The notes beneath the pieces were generated by a model. It worked only from the letters and a program-made list of their open reading frames with translations, did not search any database and was not told the DNA's origin. Shown here in pieces: positions 25,070 through 33,336 of a DNA stretch of 64,000 bases (position 1 is the first letter of the stretch; every line of letters starts with the position of its first letter). The stretch comes from CAYUAI01 sp964442745 (GTDB lineage: Bacteria > Pseudomonadota > Gammaproteobacteria > S012-40), in contig CAYUAI010000009.1 in NCBI GenBank assembly GCA_964442745.1, forward strand, positions 24,172 through 88,171. The letters are read 5' to 3'. The position numbers and the translations under genes were made by a program.

Positions 25070-27409
25070 ATGCGAGTTGATTTTGTTAGATTGAATTACT
25101 GGATAATTACCTTAGGTCTGTTTTTTGGCGTGGGCTGTGATCAGCAATCACCTCGTGCAATACCTGCCGAGATTTCATTTGAAGTCAAGGCGGGAAGCAA
25201 TCAAGAAGTGATGGGAGGTAGTCGCGCACAGTTAGTGTCATTCATCATGAACCCTCTCAAGAAAACCCTTGCTTATCAGTGGATTCAGACAAGCGGCTTC
25301 ACGGTTAAGATTAATGATGATCAAGCGCCGCAAGCTACATTTATGGCGCCCGAAACTGGATTGCCATTAGCGCTTAATTTCAGAATATCCGTCACGGATG
25401 AGACAGGTCTTACAAAACGTGACAGCATGTCGATTACCGTTTTATCGCGCGATAACAATTCAGTGTCAGATGCTGATGTGGATATTGACCTTCCCCCGGC
25501 TAATTCACCGCCTCGCATCGTCAGTGTGCAGACTCCACCGCAACGATTTGGTGAAATGACATTATTAGTCGCTCACCAGGATGAAGAGCAAGACGTCGTT
25601 CGATTTCAAATCGATTTTTCAAATGATTCTGGGAATACCTGGCAAGGGGCAACCATCACTCAGGCGGTCGATGGTTTTGTGGTGGCAGCGCCCAACGGTG
25701 ACACTGAGATTCAATGGCAAAGTTTGTCTGACATCGGATTTCATAACGTGCAAACGGTATTATTGAGAATTACGCCACTCGATGACCAGGCCGGTGAGTC
25801 TGTCATTGAGGAGCTAGCGGGGATGGATAATTTACAGGAGGCACTGCAGCGCGTAGATTATTATACGATCTACTACCAAAAGTTGAGCGAGCAAGTCATC
25901 ACCTATTTAGAAAATTACCAGCTCGCTATTTTACATCCAGAGTTTGCTTTAACTGCGGCTCAGGTGGCGGATGTCAAAGATGGCAAAGACCCGATTAATC
26001 CAGGGGATGATGTGATTGTCTTATGTTATATTTCAGCGGGTGAGGATGCACGCACCGTCCTGTTATCTGATGAGCAAATGCTTGATGATCCTCGATTTAC
26101 TGCCAGCGCTAGCCAGTTGAGTGGCCCTCGCGTCGATCCACGGGGGGAAACGGCGTATGTTGAACGTGTATCGCTCTCAGGGATTGATCCTCTGGGTTTG
26201 CCATCACCGGGAGGGGCGCAATATGCTTCCTGGTACTTAGATGATGTATCTTTAGCTAGTGGCAACCCGGATGGCTTGCCTGATCGTAATCGCAGCTTTG
26301 GCGGCGCGTATGTTAATGTTGGAGATCCGGCTTGGTATGATGTTTTAAATGAAATGAACAGCCAAAATGGTGAACCGACAGGTATCCAGCAAGTGCTCGC
26401 TCCTGCCAGTGCACAGGGTTTAGGATGTGACGGGGTATTCTTAGATACGATTGATGTTGCTCAGCCTAACTTGTTTGGAGACACGAGCAAATATGAATGG
26501 GTGGCGCCAGGTGTCAAAGCATTTCTGAGCAAACTCCGCAATGATTACCCTCGCGCCTTGATTGCACAAAACCGTGGTTTATTTTTTTTTAGTCCAGATT
26601 ATCCGCATTATCAATTTAGCACCCGAGATAAAATCGATATTTTATTGTTTGAGAGTTTTCGTTTAGATTCATTACCAGCCAATAACTATATTGAGTCAAA
26701 TTACTGCATTAATAAGCGTTATTTTGCACCTAAAATAATGGCGGAAGCAATTCGACCGAATGGATTTAAAGTGTTTTCTTTAGGTTATGCAGAAGGTCCT
26801 GAAAATTTGGCAACGCAGGAAACATTATTAGATACCTTGCAGGGTGAGAGTCAATTTGGTTTTGAGGAATTATTAAAAGATACGAATGAAACCCAGGACT
26901 TATTTGGTTTTCGACATTTTATTAGTAATGCAAAGATCGGCATCTTAAATGACTTTGTCAAGCAACGGTCATCGCTAAATGATAATCAAGCACCGATATG
27001 GAGCAGTACTTATAATAATATTCCGTGCGGACAAGATGAGAATAGTGATTTGATGCCGACTCCCCGAGTGGGTGTACAGCAAGTGGTGCGATCGGAGAAT
27101 AGTGCTCTGCTACGCTGGGATGTGGCATTAGATATGAATTTGGTGACTTATGTCGCCTATTATCAAGATAGGCCTTTTGACTTTACCGATAGCACACCGC
27201 TTGGCAATGCCACAAGAGTGAAACTTGTACCCGAGTTGGGGCAAAAATATCAGCAAAAATCGGGGGAAAATACTTACCCTTTCGAGGCAACGATAGACGG
27301 CTTAGATGACCAGCTACCTTATTATTTTCTGATACGTGCGGTTGATAATAGTATGGCTGCCTACGAGGATGATAATCAAGCTGTGTTAATAGCAATGCCT
27401 TTGTTATGA
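25070..27409 (+). CDS. Lipoprotein with Ig-like, GH114 and Fn3-like domains
   Basis: 779 residues with lipobox FFGVGC (Cys23). A beta-sandwich region follows (about 30-130, with YQWIQTSG typical of PKD/REJ-like folds), then a second beta domain (about 150-250). The GH114/PelA-hydrolase-like TIM barrel lies at about 284-600, with CYISAGE, GVFLDTID (D459, D462) and LLFESF (E528). It ends in an Fn3-like domain (about 660-779). GH114 enzymes cleave alpha-1,4-galactosamine polymers such as Pel and galactosaminogalactan. As an envelope lipoprotein it may trim or release polymer at the surface. It is next to a deacetylase of CE18 type, a pairing known from fungal clusters (Ega3/Agd3). Confidence 0.78.
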   Translation: MRVDFVRLNYWIITLGLFFGVGCDQQSPRAIPAEISFEVKAGSNQEVMGGSRAQLVSFIMNPLKKTLAYQWIQTSGFTVKINDDQAPQATFMAPETGLPLALNFRISVTDETGLTKRDSMSITVLSRDNNSVSDADVDIDLPPANSPPRIVSVQTPPQRFGEMTLLVAHQDEEQDVVRFQIDFSNDSGNTWQGATITQAVDGFVVAAPNGDTEIQWQSLSDIGFHNVQTVLLRITPLDDQAGESVIEELAGMDNLQEALQRVDYYTIYYQKLSEQVITYLENYQLAILHPEFALTAAQVADVKDGKDPINPGDDVIVLCYISAGEDARTVLLSDEQMLDDPRFTASASQLSGPRVDPRGETAYVERVSLSGIDPLGLPSPGGAQYASWYLDDVSLASGNPDGLPDRNRSFGGAYVNVGDPAWYDVLNEMNSQNGEPTGIQQVLAPASAQGLGCDGVFLDTIDVAQPNLFGDTSKYEWVAPGVKAFLSKLRNDYPRALIAQNRGLFFFSPDYPHYQFSTRDKIDILLFESFRLDSLPANNYIESNYCINKRYFAPKIMAEAIRPNGFKVFSLGYAEGPENLATQETLLDTLQGESQFGFEELLKDTNETQDLFGFRHFISNAKIGILNDFVKQRSSLNDNQAPIWSSTYNNIPCGQDENSDLMPTPRVGVQQVVRSENSALLRWDVALDMNLVTYVAYYQDRPFDFTDSTPLGNATRVKLVPELGQKYQQKSGENTYPFEATIDGLDDQLPYYFLIRAVDNSMAAYEDDNQAVLIAMPLL

Positions 27410-27461
27410 TCGATTTAAATATGCGCAGGGACGCCCTAAATGATGGGAATTTAAGCACTGT

Positions 27462-28013
27462 ATGCACCCGTTATCCATCTTGATCGTATGTTGTATGTTG
27501 ATGACGGCCTGCTCTAACCATATTAGAGCTATCCAGCATTACCAGCCAATCACTCAACATTATAATATTCCTAGTTTGGATATCACTCAACCCGTTAAAA
27601 TTGCTAATAATCAATATATTAAAGCGCCATTGCAATTGGCAACCTCGTGGAATGGTTACCGTCTGTATGCGAATCTAAATCAGTGGACAGCCACCGCAGT
27701 GAATTACACCAAAGCAGAATTGGCAAAACGTTCTGTTCATGCTGATCAAAATGCGTCCAATCACGGCGAAATCAAGAAAGTTGGGAAGGAAATAAAAATG
27801 GCCATTACCCATGCTTATTACGTGTATGGGCAATGGCTTGGCATTCGCTGTTACCTGAGTTTGCGAGTTGAGACCCGTGATGGTTATATTGCTGTGTATC
27901 AGGTCAATAATTACTCATCATCAGGTGAGCAAGAAGCCTCCGATGGCGCCATCATTGAGGCGGTGGTAATGATGTTGAGCGATGAAACAATCATCGGATA
28001 TCTATTGGTTTGA
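27462..28013 (+). CDS. Small lipoprotein of unknown function
   Basis: 183 residues with lipobox MTAC (Cys17). The rest has alternating strands and helices with conserved-looking WTATAVNYTKAELAKRSVHA and GIRCYLSLRVETRDGYIAV segments. The layout resembles small outer-membrane lipoproteins such as YajG or PelC, but I cannot establish homology. It starts 52 bp after the GH114 lipoprotein on the same strand and may belong to that unit. No pelC is visible in the pel operon, so a displaced equivalent is a possibility to test, not a call. Confidence 0.6.
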   Translation: MHPLSILIVCCMLMTACSNHIRAIQHYQPITQHYNIPSLDITQPVKIANNQYIKAPLQLATSWNGYRLYANLNQWTATAVNYTKAELAKRSVHADQNASNHGEIKKVGKEIKMAITHAYYVYGQWLGIRCYLSLRVETRDGYIAVYQVNNYSSSGEQEASDGAIIEAVVMMLSDETIIGYLLV

Positions 28014-28021
28014 CGGAATAG

Positions 28022-28048
28022 ACCTAAATCTCAAACGCTTTAGGGTAT
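28022..28048. repeat. Single arm of repeat family B
   Basis: CCTAAATCTCAAACGCTTTA and the following GGGTATA match the terminal repeat of the element at 5401-5584 with a few differences. The second arm is missing here, so it is probably a solo remnant just after the lipoprotein stop codon. Confidence 0.6.
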
Positions 28049-28063
28049 ATTGCTTAAATTTTA

Positions 28064-28093
28064 TTGACATATTTTTGTCGCTTGCTTTAATCT
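28064..28093 (+). promoter_or_regulatory. Sigma70-like promoter of metZ
   Basis: -35 TTGACA (28064-28069, perfect) and -10 TAATCT (28088-28093) with an 18-bp spacer. The predicted start falls near 28100, exactly where the riboswitch aptamer begins, which supports both calls. Confidence 0.65.
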
Positions 28094-28100
28094 AGTAAAG

Positions 28101-28152
28101 AGCGCCGATTTGATATCAGCTTGCGGGCGCAGTAAAAATGCGGCTAAAGAGG
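28101..28152 (+). ncRNA. SAM-II (SAM-alpha) riboswitch aptamer
   Basis: The 52-nt segment follows the compact SAM-II pattern: P1 5' strand GCGCC (28102-28106), loop GATTTGATATCAGCTTGC, P1 3' strand GGCGC (28126-28130), then AGTAAAAATGCGGCTAAAGAGG. The signature elements GATTT in the loop, AAAT after P1 and GCTAAA-AGG at the 3' end, which form the H-type pseudoknot, are all in place. The next gene is metZ, a methionine biosynthesis gene of the kind these riboswitches control. Most known examples are alphaproteobacterial, so this one is of interest. SAM binding would be expected to reduce expression. Confidence 0.85.
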
Positions 28153-28177
28153 ACAACCTGCTTTAGTAGAACGTACT

Positions 28178-28206
28178 GAGTGGGTTTTTTTTAGCCCGCG
28201 TTTTTT
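28178..28206 (+). terminator. Riboswitch-controlled terminator before metZ
   Basis: GTGGG (28180-28184) pairs with CCCGC (28195-28199) around a T-rich loop and is followed by GTTTTTT. The 3' arm GCCCGC (28194-28199) can alternatively pair with GCGGGC (28123-28128), which overlaps the 3' strand of the aptamer P1. This gives a simple switch: SAM-bound aptamer frees the terminator. The stem is short, so the mechanism is inferred. Confidence 0.55.
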
Positions 28207-28243
28207 GATGACACTTCCTGCGATGGGTAGTTATTGGAGATTT

Positions 28244-29449
28244 ATGATGAAGCATCGTTTTGATGAGCAAAAATACGGGTTAAATACTTTAGCGGTACGC
28301 GCTGGGCAGGTACGCACTCAGGAAGCTGAGCATGCCGAACCGATATTTATGACCTCAAGTTATGTATTCGATACGGCGGCTCAAGCGGCGGCGATTTTTT
28401 CCGGCGAACAATTGGGTAATGTTTATTCACGCTTTACTAATCCTACAGTGAGAACCTTTGAGCAACGTTTGGCTGCACTCGAAGGAGCTGAATGCTGTGT
28501 GGCAACTTCATCAGGCATGGCGGCCATCATGTCAACGTGCTTGGCATTATTAAAAACCGGTGACCATATTGTATCGTCGAGCAGTATTTTTGGTTCGACA
28601 GTGATGCTCTTTAATAATTATCTGGCAAAATTAGGTATTACGACCAGTTATGTCGCGTTGACTGACCTTGATGCTTGGCAACAGGCCATTCAATCCAATA
28701 CCCGATTATTATTTTTAGAAACACCAGCCAATCCCACCACTGAAATCGCCGATCTGAAAAAAATTGCCGAGCTGGCTCATGCGCATGATTGCTTACTGGC
28801 AGTTGATAATTGTTTTTGCACGCCAGCCTTACAAAAGCCCTTGCTGCTAGGGGCAGATATTATCATTCATTCGGCGACCAAATATCTTGATGGACAAGGT
28901 CGTTGTCTCGGTGGAGCGGTGTTAGGCAATGAAGAGTATGTTGGCAAAGAAGTCTATGGTTTTTTACGAACCGCCGGCACCAGCATGAGCCCGTTTAATG
29001 CCTGGGTCTTTCTGAAAGGATTAGAAACCTTGGGACTACGCATGCAAGCACATAGTGAAAATGCAACCAAGTTAGCGAATTGGCTTACTGAGCAGGCGGC
29101 TATTGCACAAGTCAACTATCCGGGATTACCTAGCCATCCGCAATATGAATTGGCTAAGCAGCAACAAAAACATTTTGGCGGCGTATTATCCTTTGAAGTA
29201 TCGGGGGGACAGCCAGCCGCTTGGCAAGTGATCGATGCGACCCGCTTACTGTCAATTACCGCTAATTTAGGAGATACTAAAACAACCATAACCCATCCTG
29301 CGACCACAACCCATGGACGAATGACACCCGAAGCCCGTCAATTGGCGGGCATTTCGGATGGCCTGATCCGGATTGCGGTAGGACTGGAAGACATCGAAGA
29401 TTTGCAAGCCGATTTGCAAGCAGGATTAGATCAATGTTCAAAATTCTAA
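28244..29449 (+). CDS. metZ: O-succinylhomoserine sulfhydrylase MetZ
   Basis: About 401 residues from ATG 28244. GGAG lies 5 bases upstream (8 before a second ATG at 28247), and the upstream in-frame TTG lies in the terminator. This is a PLP-dependent Cys/Met metabolism enzyme: SSGMAAIMSTCLALL (phosphate-binding region), NPTVRTFEQRLAALEGAE, and the PLP lysine in HSATKYLDGQGR. The pattern SITANLGDTKTTITHPATTTH is typical of MetZ and MetY type enzymes. It converts O-succinylhomoserine and sulfide to homocysteine in direct methionine synthesis. The common neighbour purF is not upstream here. Confidence 0.9.
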   Translation: MMKHRFDEQKYGLNTLAVRAGQVRTQEAEHAEPIFMTSSYVFDTAAQAAAIFSGEQLGNVYSRFTNPTVRTFEQRLAALEGAECCVATSSGMAAIMSTCLALLKTGDHIVSSSSIFGSTVMLFNNYLAKLGITTSYVALTDLDAWQQAIQSNTRLLFLETPANPTTEIADLKKIAELAHAHDCLLAVDNCFCTPALQKPLLLGADIIIHSATKYLDGQGRCLGGAVLGNEEYVGKEVYGFLRTAGTSMSPFNAWVFLKGLETLGLRMQAHSENATKLANWLTEQAAIAQVNYPGLPSHPQYELAKQQQKHFGGVLSFEVSGGQPAAWQVIDATRLLSITANLGDTKTTITHPATTTHGRMTPEARQLAGISDGLIRIAVGLEDIEDLQADLQAGLDQCSKF

Positions 29450-29480
29450 GTTTTTTTTGTACTTAACTCTGGAACATGTA

Positions 29481-29951
29481 ATGGCAATGATAAAACTTGC
29501 TCGATTGGAAAATTTTTTACTCACCCTTTGGGTCGGTGGCATGTGGGCCATTGGATATATGGCTGTTCCACTATTGTTTAAGTTACTCGAAGATCGAAAG
29601 CTAGCAGGTAGCGTTGCGGGTGAGATGTTTATGGTCATAGGCATCATTGGATTGGTGTGCAGTGCCATATTATTGGCGATACAAATGGGTCGCGTTGGCT
29701 GGCGGCAATGGCGAGCAGGGTGTTTATTGGGTATGTTTATTGTGATTGCGGTGAGCTTATTTGCATTGCAGCCCAGCATGGCGGACTTGAAAGCACAGGG
29801 ATTGATTGAGGGCAGTGAGGCAGCCAAACAATTTGGCATACTACACGGGATATCTTCCGTTTTATACTTGATAAATAGTTTGTGCGGATTGCTCTTAGTG
29901 GTCGTCGGGTTACATCGTTTGACTCCGCTGAGCCCGCGACCATTAAGTTAG
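29481..29951 (+). CDS. DUF4149-type integral membrane protein
   Basis: About 156 residues from ATG 29481 (MAMIKLARLEN), chosen over an upstream TTG. Four hydrophobic segments (about 10-30, 45-65, 75-95, 125-145), with LTLWVGGMWAIGYMAVPLLF near the start as in DUF4149/TMEM205-like proteins. Function unknown. This family is often found beside yhbY and ftsJ in gammaproteobacteria, as here. Confidence 0.78.
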   Translation: MAMIKLARLENFLLTLWVGGMWAIGYMAVPLLFKLLEDRKLAGSVAGEMFMVIGIIGLVCSAILLAIQMGRVGWRQWRAGCLLGMFIVIAVSLFALQPSMADLKAQGLIEGSEAAKQFGILHGISSVLYLINSLCGLLLVVVGLHRLTPLSPRPLS

Positions 29952-30043
29952 AAGTCAGGTCAAGTACTTCTGTTTAACTCAATAGTCGTCGCTCGCATTA
30001 GCCGCGCAAAGATCAAATAATGACCAGTTATTAAATAATGAAA

Positions 30044-30334
30044 TTAAGGAACTTGGATTTTATGTTTTTCACTCGGGCGAAAGAAAATAGCGGTTTTCCC
30101 GAGACATTGGATGATTTCGCTCGATGTTTGGTCAGCGATTTGTTGGGCCATTTGGGTCCGTTCATCACGATCAGCGCTGTTGAGCTTGACCTTGATTAAT
30201 TCATGATATTCAATGGCATGACTGAATTCCGCTAATACATTTTCACTGATACCGTTATTTCCTACGAATATAATTGGCTTTAAATTATGCGCCAAACCTC
30301 GTAAATATTGTTTTTGTTTGCTGGTTAAAGCCAT
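30044..30334 (-). CDS. yhbY: YhbY, CRM-domain RNA-binding protein
   Basis: 96 residues covering one CRM domain: LTSKQKQYLRGLAHNLKPII, VGNNGISENV and the CLGKTAIFFRP end. YhbY associates with pre-50S ribosomal particles. It is divergent from rlmE, the usual arrangement, and its start codon lies at the start of the small membrane-protein frame on the other strand. Confidence 0.93.
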   Translation of the reverse strand: MALTSKQKQYLRGLAHNLKPIIFVGNNGISENVLAEFSHAIEYHELIKVKLNSADRDERTQMAQQIADQTSSEIIQCLGKTAIFFRPSEKHKIQVP

Positions 30335-30359
30335 GTTGTCTCACCAGGAGTTAAATGAA

Positions 30360-30620
30360 TTGAAGGGGTTAAAACGCGATAGTGTATCGCAAAATAAGTT
30401 GGGAATCACGGTGACAGCGAGTCCATTCAACTCGGTGAAGTTTGATTTAGGCTTGTTTGTCATTATTGGTTTTGTTTTTTGGTTAATTCATGACAAATTG
30501 ATCGAAGGTAGCGGCTGGCAATGGTTGAGTTTATGCCTTTATGGGCTGGGGGCAATGGTTTGGCTGATGGTAAAAACCAATAAAATTCGTGCCCAATATG
30601 AAAAAGAGAATAATGCCTAA
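30360..30620 (+). CDS. Small two-helix membrane protein
   Basis: 86 residues from TTG 30360. I prefer this start because CCAGGAG lies 9 bases upstream, whereas the earlier in-frame ATG (30333) has no ribosome site and overlaps the yhbY start. Two hydrophobic segments (VKFDLGLFVIIGFVFWLI and a second around WLSLCLYGLGAMVWLM) separated by a short polar loop, with a basic tail. Its stop overlaps the rlmE start, implying coupling. No family recognised. Confidence 0.6.
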   Translation: MKGLKRDSVSQNKLGITVTASPFNSVKFDLGLFVIIGFVFWLIHDKLIEGSGWQWLSLCLYGLGAMVWLMVKTNKIRAQYEKENNA

Positions 30621-31233
30621 AAAAAATAAAAACAGACGTTGGATGAATGAACACCTCTCTGATGAGTATGTCAAAAAGGCGCGGCAATTGGGTTACCGTT
30701 CCCGAGCAACGTTTAAACTTTTAGAAATTGATCAAAAAGATAAGTTGTTAAAACCCGGCGCGGTGGTGGTGGATTTAGGGGCGGCGCCAGGCGGTTGGTC
30801 GCAAGTGGCGGTAAAGCATGTGGGAAATCAAGGAAAAGTCATTGCCCTTGATTTATTGCCAATGGCACCACTGACCGGAGTGACTTTTATTCAAAGTGAT
30901 TTTTGTGAACAAAAGGCGCTGGATCAGTTGTTTGATTGCCTAAATAACAAGCAAGTTGATCTTGTGATTTCAGATATGGCACCCAATATAAGTGGTAGCA
31001 AGGTGGTGGATCAACCAAAATCGATATATCTTGCTGAACTGGCATTAGATTTTGCCGGGCAAGTATTACGTCCAGATGGCCAATTATTGGTCAAAATTTT
31101 CCAAGGAGAGGGAATTGATAGTTTCCGGCGGAATATGCAACATATGTTTAGCCGCGTGTTAACTCGAAAACCTAAAGCATCTCGCCCGGCTAGTCGAGAA
31201 GTTTATTTATTGGGGAAAAATCGAATTGTTTAA
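30613..31233 (+). CDS. rlmE: RlmE (FtsJ), 23S rRNA 2'-O-ribose methyltransferase
   Basis: 206 residues from ATG 30613; the longer frame would start inside the previous gene. SAM-binding motif VVVDLGAAPGGWSQVA, catalytic tetrad context (K in YRSRATFKLLEI, D in VISDMAPN, K in LLVKIFQGEG, E in SREVYLLG). It methylates U2552 of 23S rRNA. Directly upstream of ftsH, as in E. coli and many gammaproteobacteria. Confidence 0.95.
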   Translation: MPKKNKNRRWMNEHLSDEYVKKARQLGYRSRATFKLLEIDQKDKLLKPGAVVVDLGAAPGGWSQVAVKHVGNQGKVIALDLLPMAPLTGVTFIQSDFCEQKALDQLFDCLNNKQVDLVISDMAPNISGSKVVDQPKSIYLAELALDFAGQVLRPDGQLLVKIFQGEGIDSFRRNMQHMFSRVLTRKPKASRPASREVYLLGKNRIV

Positions 31234-31416
31234 CAATCAATTTTGCAATAAGCTTGGTCGCTTAGCAAGTGCCACCGAATTTTATTTTAACTCACTGATG
31301 ACATTTTTTAATTTAAATAATAATTGGTATGGATTTGACACTGCAATACGTTGCAATGATCAAATGAATGTTTGGTATTTAACGTCTCAACCATTGAGGG
31401 GACCGTTTTGAACGAT

Positions 31417-33336
31417 ATGGCAAAAAATATCATCCTTTGGGTGGTGATCGCGATTGTCTTGATGTCGGTCTTTAATAATTTTGCACCGAAACAAACCTCT
31501 TCAAGACAAATGGAATATTCCCAGTTTATTCAGGAAATTAAATCCGGCGAAATACAACGCGTTTTAATTGAAGGGCGGAATATTCGTGGCATTAAGCAGT
31601 CTGGAGAAAGATTCGTCACTTATAGCCCAGGGGATCCTGGCCTCATCGGTGATTTACTAAACAGTGGTGTGGCGATTGATGTGCAGCCGCCCGAACAACA
31701 AAGCGTCTTAATGCAGATTTTTATTTCCTGGTTTCCTATGTTGCTGTTAATTGCAGTTTGGGTGTTTTTTATGCGCCAAATGCAAGGTGGCGGCGGGGGC
31801 CGTGGCGCCATGTCGTTTGGCAAAAGCCGAGCCAGAATGCTGGGTGAAGACCAAGTAAAAATCAATTTCAATGATGTGGCTGGCGTGGAAGAGGCCAAAG
31901 AAGAAGTCGGTGAGTTGGTCGAGTTTTTACGTGATCCGAGCAAATTTCAAAAATTGGGTGGCAAAATACCAAGTGGTGTCTTAATGGTCGGGGCACCAGG
32001 AACGGGTAAGACTCTATTAGCTAAAGCTATTGCTGGGGAAGCGAAAGTCCCGTTTTTTACCATCTCAGGCTCTGATTTCGTTGAAATGTTTGTCGGTGTC
32101 GGGGCTTCCCGAGTGCGCGATATGTTCGAGCAAGCCAAAAAGCATGCTCCATGCATTATTTTTATTGATGAAATTGATGCGGTCGGTCGGCATCGCGGCG
32201 CTGGATTAGGTGGTGGCCATGATGAGCGAGAGCAAACACTCAATCAGTTATTGGTTGAAATGGATGGTTTTGAGGGCAACGAGGGTGTCATTGTCATTGC
32301 GGCAACCAACCGACCCGATGTGCTCGATCCTGCCCTATTGCGCCCCGGCCGTTTTGATCGCCAAGTCACCGTGCCGCTACCCGATGTCAGAGGTCGCGAA
32401 CAAATATTGCGCGTTCATATGCGCAAAGTACCACTCAACGATGATGTCAAACCGAGAGTCATTGCCCGAGGCACGCCCGGATTTTCAGGCGCGGACTTGG
32501 CTAATCTGATCAATGAAGCCGCTTTGTTTGCCGCCCGTAATAACAAAAAAACGGTCAGTATGGCTGAGTTTGAGCAAGCCAAAGACAAGATCATGATGGG
32601 TGCTGAACGTAAATCCATGGTAATGAACGATGCTGAAAAACGCTTGACCGCTTATCACGAGGCGGGTCATGCCATTGTGGGTTTAAAAGTACCCATGCAT
32701 GATCCTGTCTATAAAGTTAGCATCATTCCGCGTGGACGTGCGTTAGGTATCACCATGTTTCTCCCCGAAGAAGATCGTTATAGCTACAGTAAACAACGCC
32801 TGGAGAGCCAAATTTGCAGTTTATTTGGTGGCCGTATCGCTGAAGAACTGGTCTTTGGTCTGGAGTGTGTGACCACGGGTGCTTCCAATGATATTCAACG
32901 AACCACGGAAATCGCTCGTAATATGGTCACCAAGTGGGGCTTATCAGAAAAACTGGGTCCCGTGGTTTACAGCGAAGATGAAGGTGAAGTGTTTCTAGGA
33001 CGGTCTGTCACGCAGCACAAGAGCGTCTCTGATGAAACCAACTATGTCATTGACGGTGAAGTACGTTTAATTATTGATAAAAACTATAAGGTCGCGAAAA
33101 ACATATTAACTGAACATCGCGATAAACTGGAAGCCATGGCGGAAGCTTTGCTCAAGTATGAAACCATTGATCGCGGCCAAATTGATAAAATTATGCAAGG
33201 CAAACCGCCTGGCCCACCGAGTGATTGGGACGAATCTGATCTTGATGTCGATCCAACCACGAAAAACAAATCGACAGGTGAGGATAAAAAAAGCGATGAT
33301 GACAGTGAAATAGGAGATCCTGTCAACCAAACCTGA
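31417..33336 (+). CDS. ftsH: FtsH, membrane-bound ATP-dependent zinc metalloprotease
   Basis: 639 residues from ATG 31417. A TTG at 31408 has the better-spaced GAGGGG site (7 bases), so it may be the true start three residues upstream. Two transmembrane helices flank a periplasmic domain. The AAA domain has GAPGTGKTLLAKA (Walker A) and IIFIDEIDAVG (Walker B). The zinc motif is HEAGH. The C-terminal tail is acidic and charged. It degrades membrane and cytosolic proteins, including sigma32 and LpxC in enterics. Followed by folP with overlapping stop and start. Confidence 0.97.
   Translation: MAKNIILWVVIAIVLMSVFNNFAPKQTSSRQMEYSQFIQEIKSGEIQRVLIEGRNIRGIKQSGERFVTYSPGDPGLIGDLLNSGVAIDVQPPEQQSVLMQIFISWFPMLLLIAVWVFFMRQMQGGGGGRGAMSFGKSRARMLGEDQVKINFNDVAGVEEAKEEVGELVEFLRDPSKFQKLGGKIPSGVLMVGAPGTGKTLLAKAIAGEAKVPFFTISGSDFVEMFVGVGASRVRDMFEQAKKHAPCIIFIDEIDAVGRHRGAGLGGGHDEREQTLNQLLVEMDGFEGNEGVIVIAATNRPDVLDPALLRPGRFDRQVTVPLPDVRGREQILRVHMRKVPLNDDVKPRVIARGTPGFSGADLANLINEAALFAARNNKKTVSMAEFEQAKDKIMMGAERKSMVMNDAEKRLTAYHEAGHAIVGLKVPMHDPVYKVSIIPRGRALGITMFLPEEDRYSYSKQRLESQICSLFGGRIAEELVFGLECVTTGASNDIQRTTEIARNMVTKWGLSEKLGPVVYSEDEGEVFLGRSVTQHKSVSDETNYVIDGEVRLIIDKNYKVAKNILTEHRDKLEAMAEALLKYETIDRGQIDKIMQGKPPGPPSDWDESDLDVDPTTKNKSTGEDKKSDDDSEIGDPVNQT

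Noticed and set aside
27462..28013. Lipoprotein considered as the missing PelC
   Set aside because: Similar size and a lipobox, but I see no sequence motif that ties it to PelC, and it is on the other strand with the GH114 unit. Left as a question only.
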